Source: a virus. Taken from it: a DNA stretch of 35,526 nt. The notes beneath the pieces were generated by a model. The model made no database searches, was not told where the DNA came from, and worked only from the letters and a program-made list of their open reading frames with translations. The DNA is taken from IMG/VR virus record IMGVR_UViG_3300037245_000883, positions 1 through 35,526 of that record. One strand, 5' to 3'. The stretch's first letter is position 1. Every line of letters begins with the position of its first letter. The translations under genes and the position numbers were made by a program. This document shows positions 1-5,168 of the stretch, in pieces.

Positions 1-100
1 AAATCCCTGCTATCAGTAAAAGTGATAAACCCCAAACTCCGATTGTTACGCCTAACATAAGCCAATTCTTATTGTAGCTTCCTTTAAATAATTTTTCCAT
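1..100 (-). CDS. Small membrane protein, 5' part (runs off the left edge)
   Basis: An ATG at 98-100 opens a frame that stays open to base 1, giving 33 residues. After a short polar N-terminus (MEKLFKGSYNKN) comes a long hydrophobic stretch ending LSLLLIAGI, so this is an inner-membrane protein. If the window is circular, the frame continues without a break at 35526 and ends at a TAA at 35495-35497, giving a 43-residue protein with a hydrophobic tail, 6 nt ahead of the next start codon. The function is unknown. It could be a small holin-like or membrane-targeting peptide, but nothing in the sequence decides this. The start is clear and the end depends on circularity. Confidence 0.55.
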   Translation of the reverse strand, partial: MEKLFKGSYNKNWLMLGVTIGVWGLSLLLIAGI

Positions 101-204
101 AATCTATTTTTTTAATTATTCTTGATTCGCGAATTGCAAAACGCTCTCTAACAGCCACTAAAAACCATTTAAAAACGGTTCTTAGTTTGGTGTTGTGTGT
201 AATG

Positions 205-501
205 CTACCACTCGAACACCTCATAATCTGTGAAGTCCTCATAAGACAAATGATGGTTAGATGCCTCCCATAAAGGTTGCCCGTTTTCAAGTTGTTTGTT
301 TTCTCTTGTGAAATTAGCCTGTAACAAGGTAGATGGTTTTGGATTTTCACCATAAATATCACTTACCATTTCAGGGCTTACTCTATATTTCAATGCACCA
401 GACCAATGCTTACATCTAACCATCTTACCTTGCATCATTTGTTTTTTAGCCCATTTCCAAGAGCCTTTTAATCCGAAAGTTCTAATTATCCAATTTTTCA
501 T
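205..501 (-). CDS. Small protein with DUF2829/Tad2-like pattern (tentative)
   Basis: 98 residues starting MKNWIIRTFG. Residues 14-35 show a W-A-x(5)-QGK-x-V-R-x(3)-W pattern, and the C-terminus (PLWEASNHHLSYEDFTDYEV) ends with an acidic/aromatic motif. This layout, a basic 'QGK.V.R..W' segment near the N-terminus and an 'A(S)...EDW.V' type tail, resembles the short DUF2829 family. That family includes Tad2, a phage protein that sequesters Thoeris signalling nucleotides. The resemblance comes from motif reading only and the spacing differs, so the call is weak. The gene is preceded by about 125 non-coding bases and followed by about 100 before the next start. An overlapping 92-residue frame (84-362) was rejected because its composition looks random. 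Confidence 0.5.
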   Translation of the reverse strand: MKNWIIRTFGLKGSWKWAKKQMMQGKMVRCKHWSGALKYRVSPEMVSDIYGENPKPSTLLQANFTRENKQLENGQPLWEASNHHLSYEDFTDYEVFEW

Positions 502-626
502 TTTATCTATTTATTTAAGTTATTACTGTTTAATCCGCACTACACACAACAATATGTACAGTGCATTTTCGTACCTCAAACGACACCATACACGAGCCGT
601 TTGCCTTACTCATCTTATTCAAACCG

Positions 627-815
627 TTATTTATTTTTTAATGCTATATCTATATACTTTCTATTGCTAATTCTACATAGTTCTAAGCTGTCATTTTTTA
701 ACTCCATTAGATTTTCTATGCTTTCGTTTTTCTTTAGCGCTTTCTGCTCTTTATCCTTTAAAGTAATAAGACAAGAAATTAAAAAGGCTATTAATAAAAA
801 TGTAATTAGTTTCAT
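627..815 (-). CDS. Small membrane-anchored or lipoprotein-like protein
   Basis: 62 residues. The N-terminus MKLITFLLIAFLISC is a classic hydrophobic signal segment ending in a cysteine in a lipobox-like context (LISC), followed by a charged, helical remainder. It could be a tiny outer-membrane lipoprotein, or an inner-membrane protein with a cytoplasmic or periplasmic coil. A small lipoprotein in a phage can be a spanin component or a superinfection-exclusion protein, but there is no partner gene beside it and a better spanin candidate lies at 8438-8908. It follows the 863-1066 gene and is probably in the same transcript from the promoter near 1109. Confidence 0.55.
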   Translation of the reverse strand: MKLITFLLIAFLISCLITLKDKEQKALKKNESIENLMELKNDSLELCRISNRKYIDIALKNK

Positions 816-838
816 TATTTATAAGGTTTTAAATGGAG

Positions 839-864
839 AGGAGTTTAACCCCCTCCTTTTTTTT
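839..864 (+). terminator. Hairpin with plus-strand U-run
   Basis: AGGAG (839-843) pairs with CTCCT (853-857) around a 9-nt loop and runs into eight T on the plus strand (857-864). In that orientation it has the form of an intrinsic terminator, yet no rightward gene exists. On the minus strand the hairpin is preceded, not followed, by the homopolymer. It may block antisense transcription or act as an mRNA stabiliser between two minus-strand genes. Confidence 0.35.
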
Positions 865-1066
865 AAAAGTTTCTTTGTAATTCTGTATGCTCTGTAGAGT
901 TGTAGTAGTTGTTATAGTGCTTAATAAAACCATTTTTTAAACTTTGTCTTAAAGCTTTTCTAGCTTCTTTTAAAGTTTCGAAAGTTTCTGTTTTTAAAGT
1001 TTCGTCTGGAGTTTCGAAACCGTCTGTTTTGCATCCTAATTTTACTGTTTCAATTTTAAAGCTCAT
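863..1066 (-). CDS. Small protein, first gene behind promoter copy 1
   Basis: 67 residues from the ATG at 1066. An earlier in-frame start at 1111 would lie on the promoter itself (the -7 element is at 1109-1116), so the internal Met (MSFKIETVKLGCK) is preferred. The protein is charged and has a short internal repetition (FETPDETLKTETFETLKEAR) followed by a basic helix. No family is recognised. The leader from the promoter at 1109-1139 is about 35-40 nt and lacks a clear Shine-Dalgarno sequence, as is usual for Bacteroidota. It shares its control element with the genes at 4238-4459 and 7998-8300, which suggests a common timing, probably early. Confidence 0.6.
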   Translation of the reverse strand: MSFKIETVKLGCKTDGFETPDETLKTETFETLKEARKALRQSLKNGFIKHYNNYYNSTEHTELQRNF

Positions 1067-1108
1067 GTTTTTTTTAATTTTAACCTTAACAACTTCGTTA
1101 AGACTTGA

Positions 1109-1139
1109 CAAATATATGAATACATTTGTAAATACACAA
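1109..1139 (-). promoter_or_regulatory. Promoter/operator copy 1
   Basis: On the minus strand, TTG (1137-1139), exactly 20 nt, then TATATTTG (1109-1116), which matches the Bacteroidota -33/-7 promoter pattern (TTTG and TAnnTTTG). The spacer holds a palindrome with TACA/TGTA arms (1121-1130). The same three elements with the same 20-nt spacing occur at 4500-4530 and 8340-8370, and the sequence just downstream (AAGTCTTA) is also shared. It reads into the small gene at 863-1066. Confidence 0.7.
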
Positions 1140-1201
1140 CAATAGAAGTTTTTAAATTTATAATTTAATGTAACTATCTGAAAATCAGAAAGAATAATTT
1201 T

Positions 1202-2017
1202 TTATTTTCTAAGTGAAGAGCCCTTAAACTCTATAATATTAAACATTTCAAAAAGTCTGTCAAAAACTCTAGGTCCGTATCTAGTACCAAATTCATCTAA
1301 AGCCCTGGAGACTAGTTTTTCTTTGTCGTCCAACATATAGTTACAGGTTATGTAGGTTTTAGCGCCTCTATTATAGCGTTCTTCTAATATATCTTTTAGC
1401 AGGTTATGCTTTCCATAGTTCGAAGCGTCTTTTTCTGTTTTAACGTCATCAAAATAAGCAGTCTTTGTTTTGGTCCTGTTAATATATTCTGTTCTTTCGC
1501 TTCCGTTCTGGTAGCTCTCGAAAGTAGTAACTATATTGTTAGTGGTAAAGCTTTTAAAAGTTAAATTATGACCATTAAAAAGAGCTTTAAAAGCCTCCAT
1601 TATTGAAGACTTACCACAACCAAAGTCTCCTATAATTAAAATTCCTTTATTAAATGAAGGTTCAGAAATAAAACCTCCTTTAGAATTTCGGCAAAGTCTA
1701 GGATTATTTAAAAAATCTTTATTCTTAGAAAAGTATTGAATTAGAGACATTAAATTCTCTAGTCTACCCTCTCCAGGGTCAAAGTCTACAGCTCGAACAT
1801 GTTTAAAAGCTTTGTAAAACGATTTTAAGAGCTTCTCCTGGTCTATTTCTATTTCCTGGTCCTTTTGTATAGCGTGTAACTTTTCGAAGTATTTCTTTTG
1901 CTCCTCTGTCTTTTTAGGCTTTTTGTCGTTTTCGTATTCTACAACCTTAATTAATTCTGTTTCTGTTAATGATTTATCCAGCATTTTTAGCGCTTGGTAT
2001 TCTCTTGGTCCTATCAT
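1202..2017 (-). CDS. DnaC-like AAA+ helicase loader
   Basis: 271 residues. An N-terminal helical, charged region (about 1-100) is followed by an AAA+ ATPase core. The Walker A motif is G-D-F-G-C-G-K-S-S at about residues 130-138 and Walker B is A-Y-F-D-D-V at about 187-192. A sensor-like stretch (YITCNY) and a C-terminal arginine-rich element (GPRVFDRLFEMFN) follow, as in DnaC/IstB-type proteins. By family knowledge it loads the host replicative helicase DnaB at the phage origin. It starts one base past the stop of the DnaT-like gene (2019-2624), a pair typical of phage primosome modules. It is the last gene before promoter copy 1. No phage helicase or polymerase gene was found, so dependence on host replication enzymes is inferred. 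Confidence 0.85.
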   Translation of the reverse strand: MIGPREYQALKMLDKSLTETELIKVVEYENDKKPKKTEEQKKYFEKLHAIQKDQEIEIDQEKLLKSFYKAFKHVRAVDFDPGEGRLENLMSLIQYFSKNKDFLNNPRLCRNSKGGFISEPSFNKGILIIGDFGCGKSSIMEAFKALFNGHNLTFKSFTTNNIVTTFESYQNGSERTEYINRTKTKTAYFDDVKTEKDASNYGKHNLLKDILEERYNRGAKTYITCNYMLDDKEKLVSRALDEFGTRYGPRVFDRLFEMFNIIEFKGSSLRK

Positions 2018-2018
2018 T

Positions 2019-2624
2019 TTAATATCTATTATGTGAAAAACTACCGTTTCCAGAATTATTATTAGAATCGCTAATATTATTTAACCATTCACTTTTAAAA
2101 CTAATCCAGCTTTTTTCTACTACTAATTTTAGAACTTCGTTTTTATCTTTACCAGATTTTTCTACCTGGTTAATAAATCCTTTATAAGCTGTTTCTGTAT
2201 TAGATGCTTTTTTTTGTTTTCTAACCATTAACCAGTCGTCTATCAATTCTGAATTAAAACCAAAATCTAAAAGAGCTTTTCTAAATACAAACTTTTTTTT
2301 ATTTTCTACTTTCTCTTTTACTTGTACTTTCTCTTTCTCTTTCTCTTCTACTTGTCGGCTAGGGCTATTTACCCCCCCTTCGGTAGGGGTTAATTTAGTC
2401 CTTGTCTTGTCCTCGTAGCCCTTTACCTGACTATCTATAGAGTTAACTTGGCTAATCCAAGCGAATTTAGCCATACCTTCTAGTCCTTCTGGCTTAACTC
2501 CTAAAAATTGTCTATCTAATAAAGCTTTTATAAATGTTAATTTGTCCTCTTCTGGTAGCTCGTTAAACACATCGTAATAGCTCCTAAAGAAATTAAAACC
2601 TTTTCTTTTTGTTTCCTTAAACAT
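2019..2624 (-). CDS. DnaT-like/DUF6291 replication protein
   Basis: 201 residues from the ATG at 2624. A TTG 24 nt upstream is in frame, but the ATG has an outstanding Shine-Dalgarno sequence (2629-2636). The N-terminal 65 residues (FRSYYDVFNELPEEDKLTFI and the following ALLDRQF segment) match the DUF6291 type found in phage and mobile-element replication initiators. A lysine/glutamate-rich linker follows, then a C-terminal helical domain with AYKGFINQVEK and WISFKSEWL, reminiscent of DnaT/DnaD-type primosome proteins. Together with the adjacent DnaC-like gene it probably bridges origin recognition and helicase loading. The linker is encoded by a run of seven C on the plus strand inside a GC-rich hairpin, unusual in this AT-rich genome. 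The 5' end overlaps the HNH gene by 8 nt. Confidence 0.75.
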   Translation of the reverse strand: MFKETKRKGFNFFRSYYDVFNELPEEDKLTFIKALLDRQFLGVKPEGLEGMAKFAWISQVNSIDSQVKGYEDKTRTKLTPTEGGVNSPSRQVEEKEKEKVQVKEKVENKKKFVFRKALLDFGFNSELIDDWLMVRKQKKASNTETAYKGFINQVEKSGKDKNEVLKLVVEKSWISFKSEWLNNISDSNNNSGNGSFSHNRY

Positions 2625-3096
2625 TTCTACCTCCTTCTCTATAATCAATTATTTTATCTGACTTTTTAGAATTACAACTAATACAAAGAGTTTGTAAATT
2701 AGACAAATTGTTAGCTCCTTTTTTATTTACTGGTATTATATGGTCGATACTTAAAGAGTAATTATTTCCACAACATAGACAAATATTATTATCTCTATCA
2801 AATATAAATTTTCTTACATTCTTTTTTCCTATGAATTTTTGAGCAATTCTTCTAGGTTCGTTTCTTAATTTTTCTTTAAACTCAAAAAAGCGTCTTTTTC
2901 CTAAATTTGCTATTTCCATAACAATTAGCCTCTCCTCTATTGTTATTAGATTGTGCTTTCTTAAAACAGATATATTTCCAACTATTCTAGAAACTTCTTC
3001 TGGATTTAAAAAACACCTATCAAATCTATCATCAAAAAGCCAATTCATATCTAAAGTATTATTCCAAATTTCCTTTATTTCCTCATTTCCTAACAT
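2617..3096 (-). CDS. HNH endonuclease
   Basis: 159 residues if started at the ATG at 3096. An upstream ATG at 3129 would place coding sequence across a terminator-type hairpin, so the later start is chosen. The C-terminal third carries a zinc-bound HNH fold: C-x2-C (CLCC), then the catalytic SIDHIIPV, the Asn-containing NLSNLQTLC, and a second C-x2-C with CNSKK. The N-terminal 100 residues are helical and not recognised. Such nucleases in phage replication regions may be homing-type free-standing nucleases or participate in DNA processing. The gene sits between the DnaA/AP2 fusion and the DnaT-like gene, overlapping the latter by 8 nt. Confidence 0.8.
   Translation of the reverse strand: MLGNEEIKEIWNNTLDMNWLFDDRFDRCFLNPEEVSRIVGNISVLRKHNLITIEERLIVMEIANLGKRRFFEFKEKLRNEPRRIAQKFIGKKNVRKFIFDRDNNICLCCGNNYSLSIDHIIPVNKKGANNLSNLQTLCISCNSKKSDKIIDYREGGRNV
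2629..2636 (-). promoter_or_regulatory. Strong Shine-Dalgarno sequence
   Basis: The minus strand reads AAGGAGGT four bases before the ATG at 2624, a full match to the anti-SD of 16S rRNA. It lies inside the last codons of the HNH gene (Glu-Gly-Gly-Arg). Few other genes in this window have such a site, in keeping with weak SD use in Bacteroidota, so it helps choose this start over the upstream TTG. Confidence 0.7.
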
Positions 3097-3109
3097 AATT
3101 TTTCTGCAT

Positions 3110-3154
3110 AAAAAAAAGGACTGGTTCATCGATGCAGCGAATCCCCAAGTCCTT
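3110..3154 (-). terminator. Intrinsic terminator or attenuator before the HNH gene
   Basis: On the minus strand AAGGACT (3148-3154) pairs with AGTCCTT (3116-3122). Inner GG/CC and GAA/TTC pairs extend the stem with small bulges, and eight U follow (3110-3117). The HNH start codon is only about 14 nt further on, so the hairpin could act as a terminator for the upstream unit or as an attenuator controlling HNH expression. With a possible -7 box at 3198-3205 it could also bound a short RNA of roughly 80 nt. Confidence 0.65.
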
Positions 3155-3197
3155 AAATGTGTTTGTTATAAATACCCTGCATGGTAATAACTTATGT

Positions 3198-3205
3198 CAA
3201 ATATA
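3198..3205 (-). promoter_or_regulatory. Possible -7 promoter element
   Basis: The minus strand reads TATATTTG, identical to the -7 box of the three repeated promoters. No TTG lies at the expected 20-nt distance. The position is occupied by the 11-bp direct repeats instead, so it is a weaker candidate or one that depends on an activator bound to the repeats. Confidence 0.35.
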
Positions 3206-3207
3206 CA

Positions 3208-3240
3208 AAAATATATTTAAAATGTATTTAAAATGTATTA
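3208..3240. repeat. Three tandem 11-bp direct repeats (iteron-like)
   Basis: Plus-strand units AAAATATATTT (3208-3218), AAAATGTATTT (3219-3229) and AAAATGTATTA (3230-3240) follow one another without gaps. Their period is close to one helical turn. They lie directly downstream of the DnaA-domain-IV/AP2 gene and upstream of the replication genes, as expected of an origin iteron array or an operator for that protein. AT-richness alone could produce similar words, but three exact-phase units in a row are unlikely by chance. Confidence 0.6.
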
Positions 3241-3284
3241 GATAATTTTTCGAACTCTTCTAAGTCCTCGCTTTGAAAATCCAT
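3228..3284 (-). CDS. Candidate 18-residue acidic microprotein
   Basis: The stop of the DnaA/AP2 gene overlaps an ATG in the TAATG arrangement used at several other gene junctions in this genome (20546, 25475, 33832). It opens the short frame MDFQSEDLEEFEKLSNTF. The peptide is strongly acidic. Its stop codon lies inside the 11-bp repeats. Expression is plausible by translational coupling, but a frame this short could be accidental. Confidence 0.3.
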   Translation of the reverse strand: MDFQSEDLEEFEKLSNTF

Positions 3285-3823
3285 TATTTTTTACTTTCTA
3301 GTTCTTTTTTTGCTATTTGGTATGCTATGTAAGCATCATGTTCTAATTTGTAATAGCCTACATGGTAGTTTTCGCCTTTTTTAATGTAAATTGTAACCCT
3401 CCATTTTTTATTGCTATTATTCCAACTAACCCCCCTATAACCAGAAGTTTTAGCCATTAAAGTATCTTTAATTTCTGAATTATCGCCAAAGCTATATTTT
3501 ACATAATCCATTAGAGACTCTAAATTTTCCTTAATTGTAGGATTGAATTCTTTTAGGTCTTCAATAGTTTTTCTAGCGTGAATAACTGTAGAATGTTCTT
3601 TTCCAAAAATAGCTCCAGCTTCTTTAGTTCCATAATTACAATATTTAACTAATAAGTAAAATATAATATATCTTGATTCTACTAAGTTTCTATGTCTAGT
3701 TTTGCTTTTTAACTGCTCTAAACTTATATTTCTAATCTTACAGACTCTTTTTATTAATCCGTCTAACAAGTCTTCTTTATCTACATTTGTAGTTTTGAAG
3801 CTAGGCATGCACCAATAATTCAT
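3284..3823 (-). CDS. DnaA domain IV - AP2 domain fusion protein
   Basis: 179 residues. Residues about 19-92 resemble DnaA domain IV, the helix-turn-helix part of the initiator that reads DnaA boxes. The family signature is visible as AGAIFGKEHSTVIHARKTI (about 70-88). The AAA+ motor of DnaA is absent. Residues about 127-175 form an AP2-type DNA-binding domain (SGYRGVSWNN, KWRVTIYIKKG, then the YYKLEHDAYIAYQIAKKEL helix). AP2 domains in phages often accompany HNH nucleases, but here no HNH motif is in the same protein. Two DNA-binding modules without an ATPase suggest an origin-recognition or repressor protein, possibly for the repeats at 3208-3240. It lies between a coiled-coil ORF and the HNH/DnaT/DnaC genes. 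The domain calls are firm; the role is inferred. Confidence 0.82.
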   Translation of the reverse strand: MNYWCMPSFKTTNVDKEDLLDGLIKRVCKIRNISLEQLKSKTRHRNLVESRYIIFYLLVKYCNYGTKEAGAIFGKEHSTVIHARKTIEDLKEFNPTIKENLESLMDYVKYSFGDNSEIKDTLMAKTSGYRGVSWNNSNKKWRVTIYIKKGENYHVGYYKLEHDAYIAYQIAKKELESKK

Positions 3824-3828
3824 AATTT

Positions 3829-3984
3829 TTATTTAAAAAGTTTATACTGTTTTTTATTTCTTTGCTTCTCTTCTAGTTCCAGGATTAATTCCCTAACCTT
3901 TTTTAACCTCTCTAAAGTTCTGTTATGCTCTTTAGAAAGCTTATTCTCCTCTATTCTAAGATTCGATAATTTTGTAAACTCCAT
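3829..3984 (-). CDS. Small coiled-coil protein
   Basis: 51 residues, starting MEFTKLSNLRIEENKLSKEH and ending in a lysine-rich tail. The middle has regularly spaced leucines (RTLERLKKVRELILELEEK) typical of a short coiled coil. The start overlaps the 3' end of the HTH gene by 29 nt and the stop lies 5 nt before the DnaA/AP2 start, so it fills the gap between two real genes on the same strand. The function is unknown. It may dimerise or modulate its DNA-binding neighbours. Confidence 0.6.
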   Translation of the reverse strand: MEFTKLSNLRIEENKLSKEHNRTLERLKKVRELILELEEKQRNKKQYKLFK

Positions 3985-4186
3985 AAAAAGAACTGTTTCC
4001 GAATCTATTTTTAAAAACTACATTTTCTGTAGTTATATTATAACCCTCTTTTCTTAATTGGTGTATTATTGAGGACAACCTTGTAATTCCGTAATAATTA
4101 ATAGCTATTATTGAATTAATAAAACCTTTTCCTCTTAGATGTATTAAAACCTGCTCTTTTTGAGTTTTTCCTTCGCGTAATAACAT
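3956..4186 (-). CDS. Small helix-turn-helix protein (HTH_39-like)
   Basis: 76 residues. The pattern Q-x-x-V-L-x-H-L-x-x-x-G-F-I (residues about 12-24), followed by AINYYGITRLSSIIHQLRKE and GYNIT, is that of the small winged-helix family common in phages and prophages (HTH_39). In that family the ITRL...I..LR segment is the recognition region. It probably binds DNA as a regulator or replication accessory. It lies downstream of a terminator (4210-4231), so its transcript needs read-through or an unseen promoter. The ATG at 4186 follows an AT-rich leader without a Shine-Dalgarno sequence. Confidence 0.75.
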   Translation of the reverse strand: MLLREGKTQKEQVLIHLRGKGFINSIIAINYYGITRLSSIIHQLRKEGYNITTENVVFKNRFGNSSFYGVYKIIES

Positions 4187-4209
4187 TTTTTTTATTTTAA
4201 ATAGTTTGT

Positions 4210-4231
4210 AAAAGGGGCTTTTTAAACCCCT
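4210..4231 (-). terminator. Terminator after the 73-residue gene
   Basis: On the minus strand AGGGG (4227-4231) pairs with CCCCT (4213-4217) and an AT-rich inner extension (TTT/AAA), followed by TTTT. It ends the unit that starts at promoter copy 2. The U-run is short, so it may be leaky and allow some transcript into the HTH and DnaA/AP2 genes. Confidence 0.6.
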
Positions 4232-4237
4232 GTATTA

Positions 4238-4459
4238 TTATTTTTTAATTCCTACTAATCTGTCGTTTTTTAGTCTTCTTTCAAAAAACTTTCCGCTTTC
4301 AGATTTAATTTTTAAAACTCTAGTTTTTGCAGTAACTTTTAAAACCTCTATAATCTCTTCAGTAAAACCAAAGTTCCAAACAGTAACGTCTCCTACTTTT
4401 AAATTAATTGCTTCTGTAGCTTCTACTTTTCCTATTGATTGTAATTGTATACTTTGCAT
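4238..4459 (-). CDS. Small conserved-type phage protein, first gene behind promoter copy 2
   Basis: 73 residues. It contains KVGDVTVWNFGFTEEIIEV, alternating beta-strand pattern residues, and a basic end (FFERRLKNDRLVGIKK). The layout, a short beta-barrel with a 'GD..VWNFG.T' core and 'RR...RLV', recalls a group of small hypothetical phage proteins that may adopt an SH3-like fold. No enzymatic motif is visible. It is the only gene between promoter copy 2 (4500-4530) and the terminator at 4210-4231, so it may be made as a separate, abundant early transcript. Confidence 0.65.
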   Translation of the reverse strand: MQSIQLQSIGKVEATEAINLKVGDVTVWNFGFTEEIIEVLKVTAKTRVLKIKSESGKFFERRLKNDRLVGIKK

Positions 4460-4499
4460 CTTTTTATTTTTTTGTCTGGGTTATTTCCTTAAGACTCTA

Positions 4500-4530
4500 C
4501 AAATATATAAATACAGTTGTAAATACACAA
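4500..4530 (-). promoter_or_regulatory. Promoter/operator copy 2
   Basis: On the minus strand, TTG (4528-4530), 20 nt, TATATTTG (4500-4507), with palindromic TACA/TGTA arms at 4512-4521. The 18 bases TATATTTGTAGAGTCTTA are identical to copy 3 at 8340. It lies 12 nt downstream of the terminator at 4543-4568 and reads into the gene at 4238-4459. Confidence 0.75.
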
Positions 4531-4542
4531 GTATAAGACAAT

Positions 4543-4568
4543 AAAAAAACCACTTATTTTCGTAAGTG
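4543..4568 (-). terminator. Terminator of the recombination operon
   Basis: On the minus strand CACTTA (4563-4568) pairs with TAAGTG (4551-4556) across a 6-nt loop and is followed by seven U (4543-4549). It lies 30 nt past the stop of the NinG gene and closes the operon that begins at promoter copy 3. Confidence 0.75.
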
Positions 4569-4598
4569 CTTGATTTTGAGATAGAATAATTTAACTAT

Positions 4599-5168
4599 CT
4601 ATTTAAAATTCTTTAAAATCTTTTTAGTTTTATCTTTAAAATGCTTCTTTAATTCTATTAATTCTGGTATTGAATACTTAGAAACTAAGCGCTGCGCGTC
4701 CTGGTCTAGTTGTTCCACTTCTGCAGCTCCAATTTTAGCTATAAGTCTAGGTCTATATTCGTGTAAATTACCAGACTTATTTTTATTACAGTTATACCAG
4801 CATTGACTATGCGCGTTTCTTTCGTCTAAAGCTATGTTTCTATAAGTCCCTTGTGGATAAAAATGTCCAGAAGTTAGTCTATAAGTTCCTGGTGGTTTAT
4901 CGCAACTAATGCAGGGTTCGTTTTTATCTCTTGCTCTAATATAGGAGTTAAAAGCCTTTAGTGTTTCCTGGAAATAGTCCTCCCTAGTCTTTAAGGCTTC
5001 TTTTCTGGCTTTCTTTTCCACCTTCCAGGCTTTAGACTCTTTCTCCTGGTCTCTTTTCTTTTTAAGCTCTAAAGCACAAGGAAAAGAACAGACTTCTTGA
5101 ACTGCATTATATGAAGGAGCAAATTTTTGTTTGCAATTTTTACAGGTCCTTTTAGCTGGGTTTCTCAT
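4599..5168 (-). CDS. ninG: NinG/Rap-like recombination nuclease
   Basis: 189 residues. It opens with a zinc-type cysteine cluster (CKNCKQKFAP, then a second Cys pair in the CSFPC segment). A charged coiled region follows, then CISCDKPP, SGHFYPQGTYRNIALDERN and AHSQCWYNCN, the arrangement of the lambda NinG family. Lambda NinG (Rap) is a structure-specific nuclease that resolves branched recombination intermediates, so a role in late recombination or DNA packaging substrates is likely. It is the last gene of the operon with ERF and a NinB-like gene and overlaps the latter by 4 nt. A perfect DnaA-box sequence at 4852-4860 is explained by the codons for Tyr-Pro-Gln. Confidence 0.85.
   Translation of the reverse strand: MRNPAKRTCKNCKQKFAPSYNAVQEVCSFPCALELKKKRDQEKESKAWKVEKKARKEALKTREDYFQETLKAFNSYIRARDKNEPCISCDKPPGTYRLTSGHFYPQGTYRNIALDERNAHSQCWYNCNKNKSGNLHEYRPRLIAKIGAAEVEQLDQDAQRLVSKYSIPELIELKKHFKDKTKKILKNFK

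Noticed and set aside
126-135. Ten-base palindrome ATTCGCGAAT and a nearby AACC...GGTT inverted repeat
   Set aside because: Single copies without link to a promoter. They could be operators but nothing else supports this.
84-362. 92-residue minus-strand frame overlapping the 205-501 gene
   Set aside because: It overlaps the better gene for most of its length, has random-looking composition and ends inside the start of the leftmost membrane-protein gene.
601-897. 98-residue plus-strand frame
   Set aside because: It is antisense to two plausible minus-strand genes and phenylalanine/leucine-rich as expected for the complement of lysine-rich AT-rich DNA. All other genes are on the minus strand.
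1177-1189. Palindrome TCTGAAAATCAGA after the DnaC-like gene
   Set aside because: The stem is 5 bp and no U-run follows on the minus strand, so a terminator call is not supported.
4852-4860. Perfect DnaA box (TTATCCACA on the minus strand)
   Set aside because: It is isolated inside ninG and codes for conserved Tyr-Pro-Gln. No second box or AT-rich unwinding element is beside it, so it is not counted as an origin.
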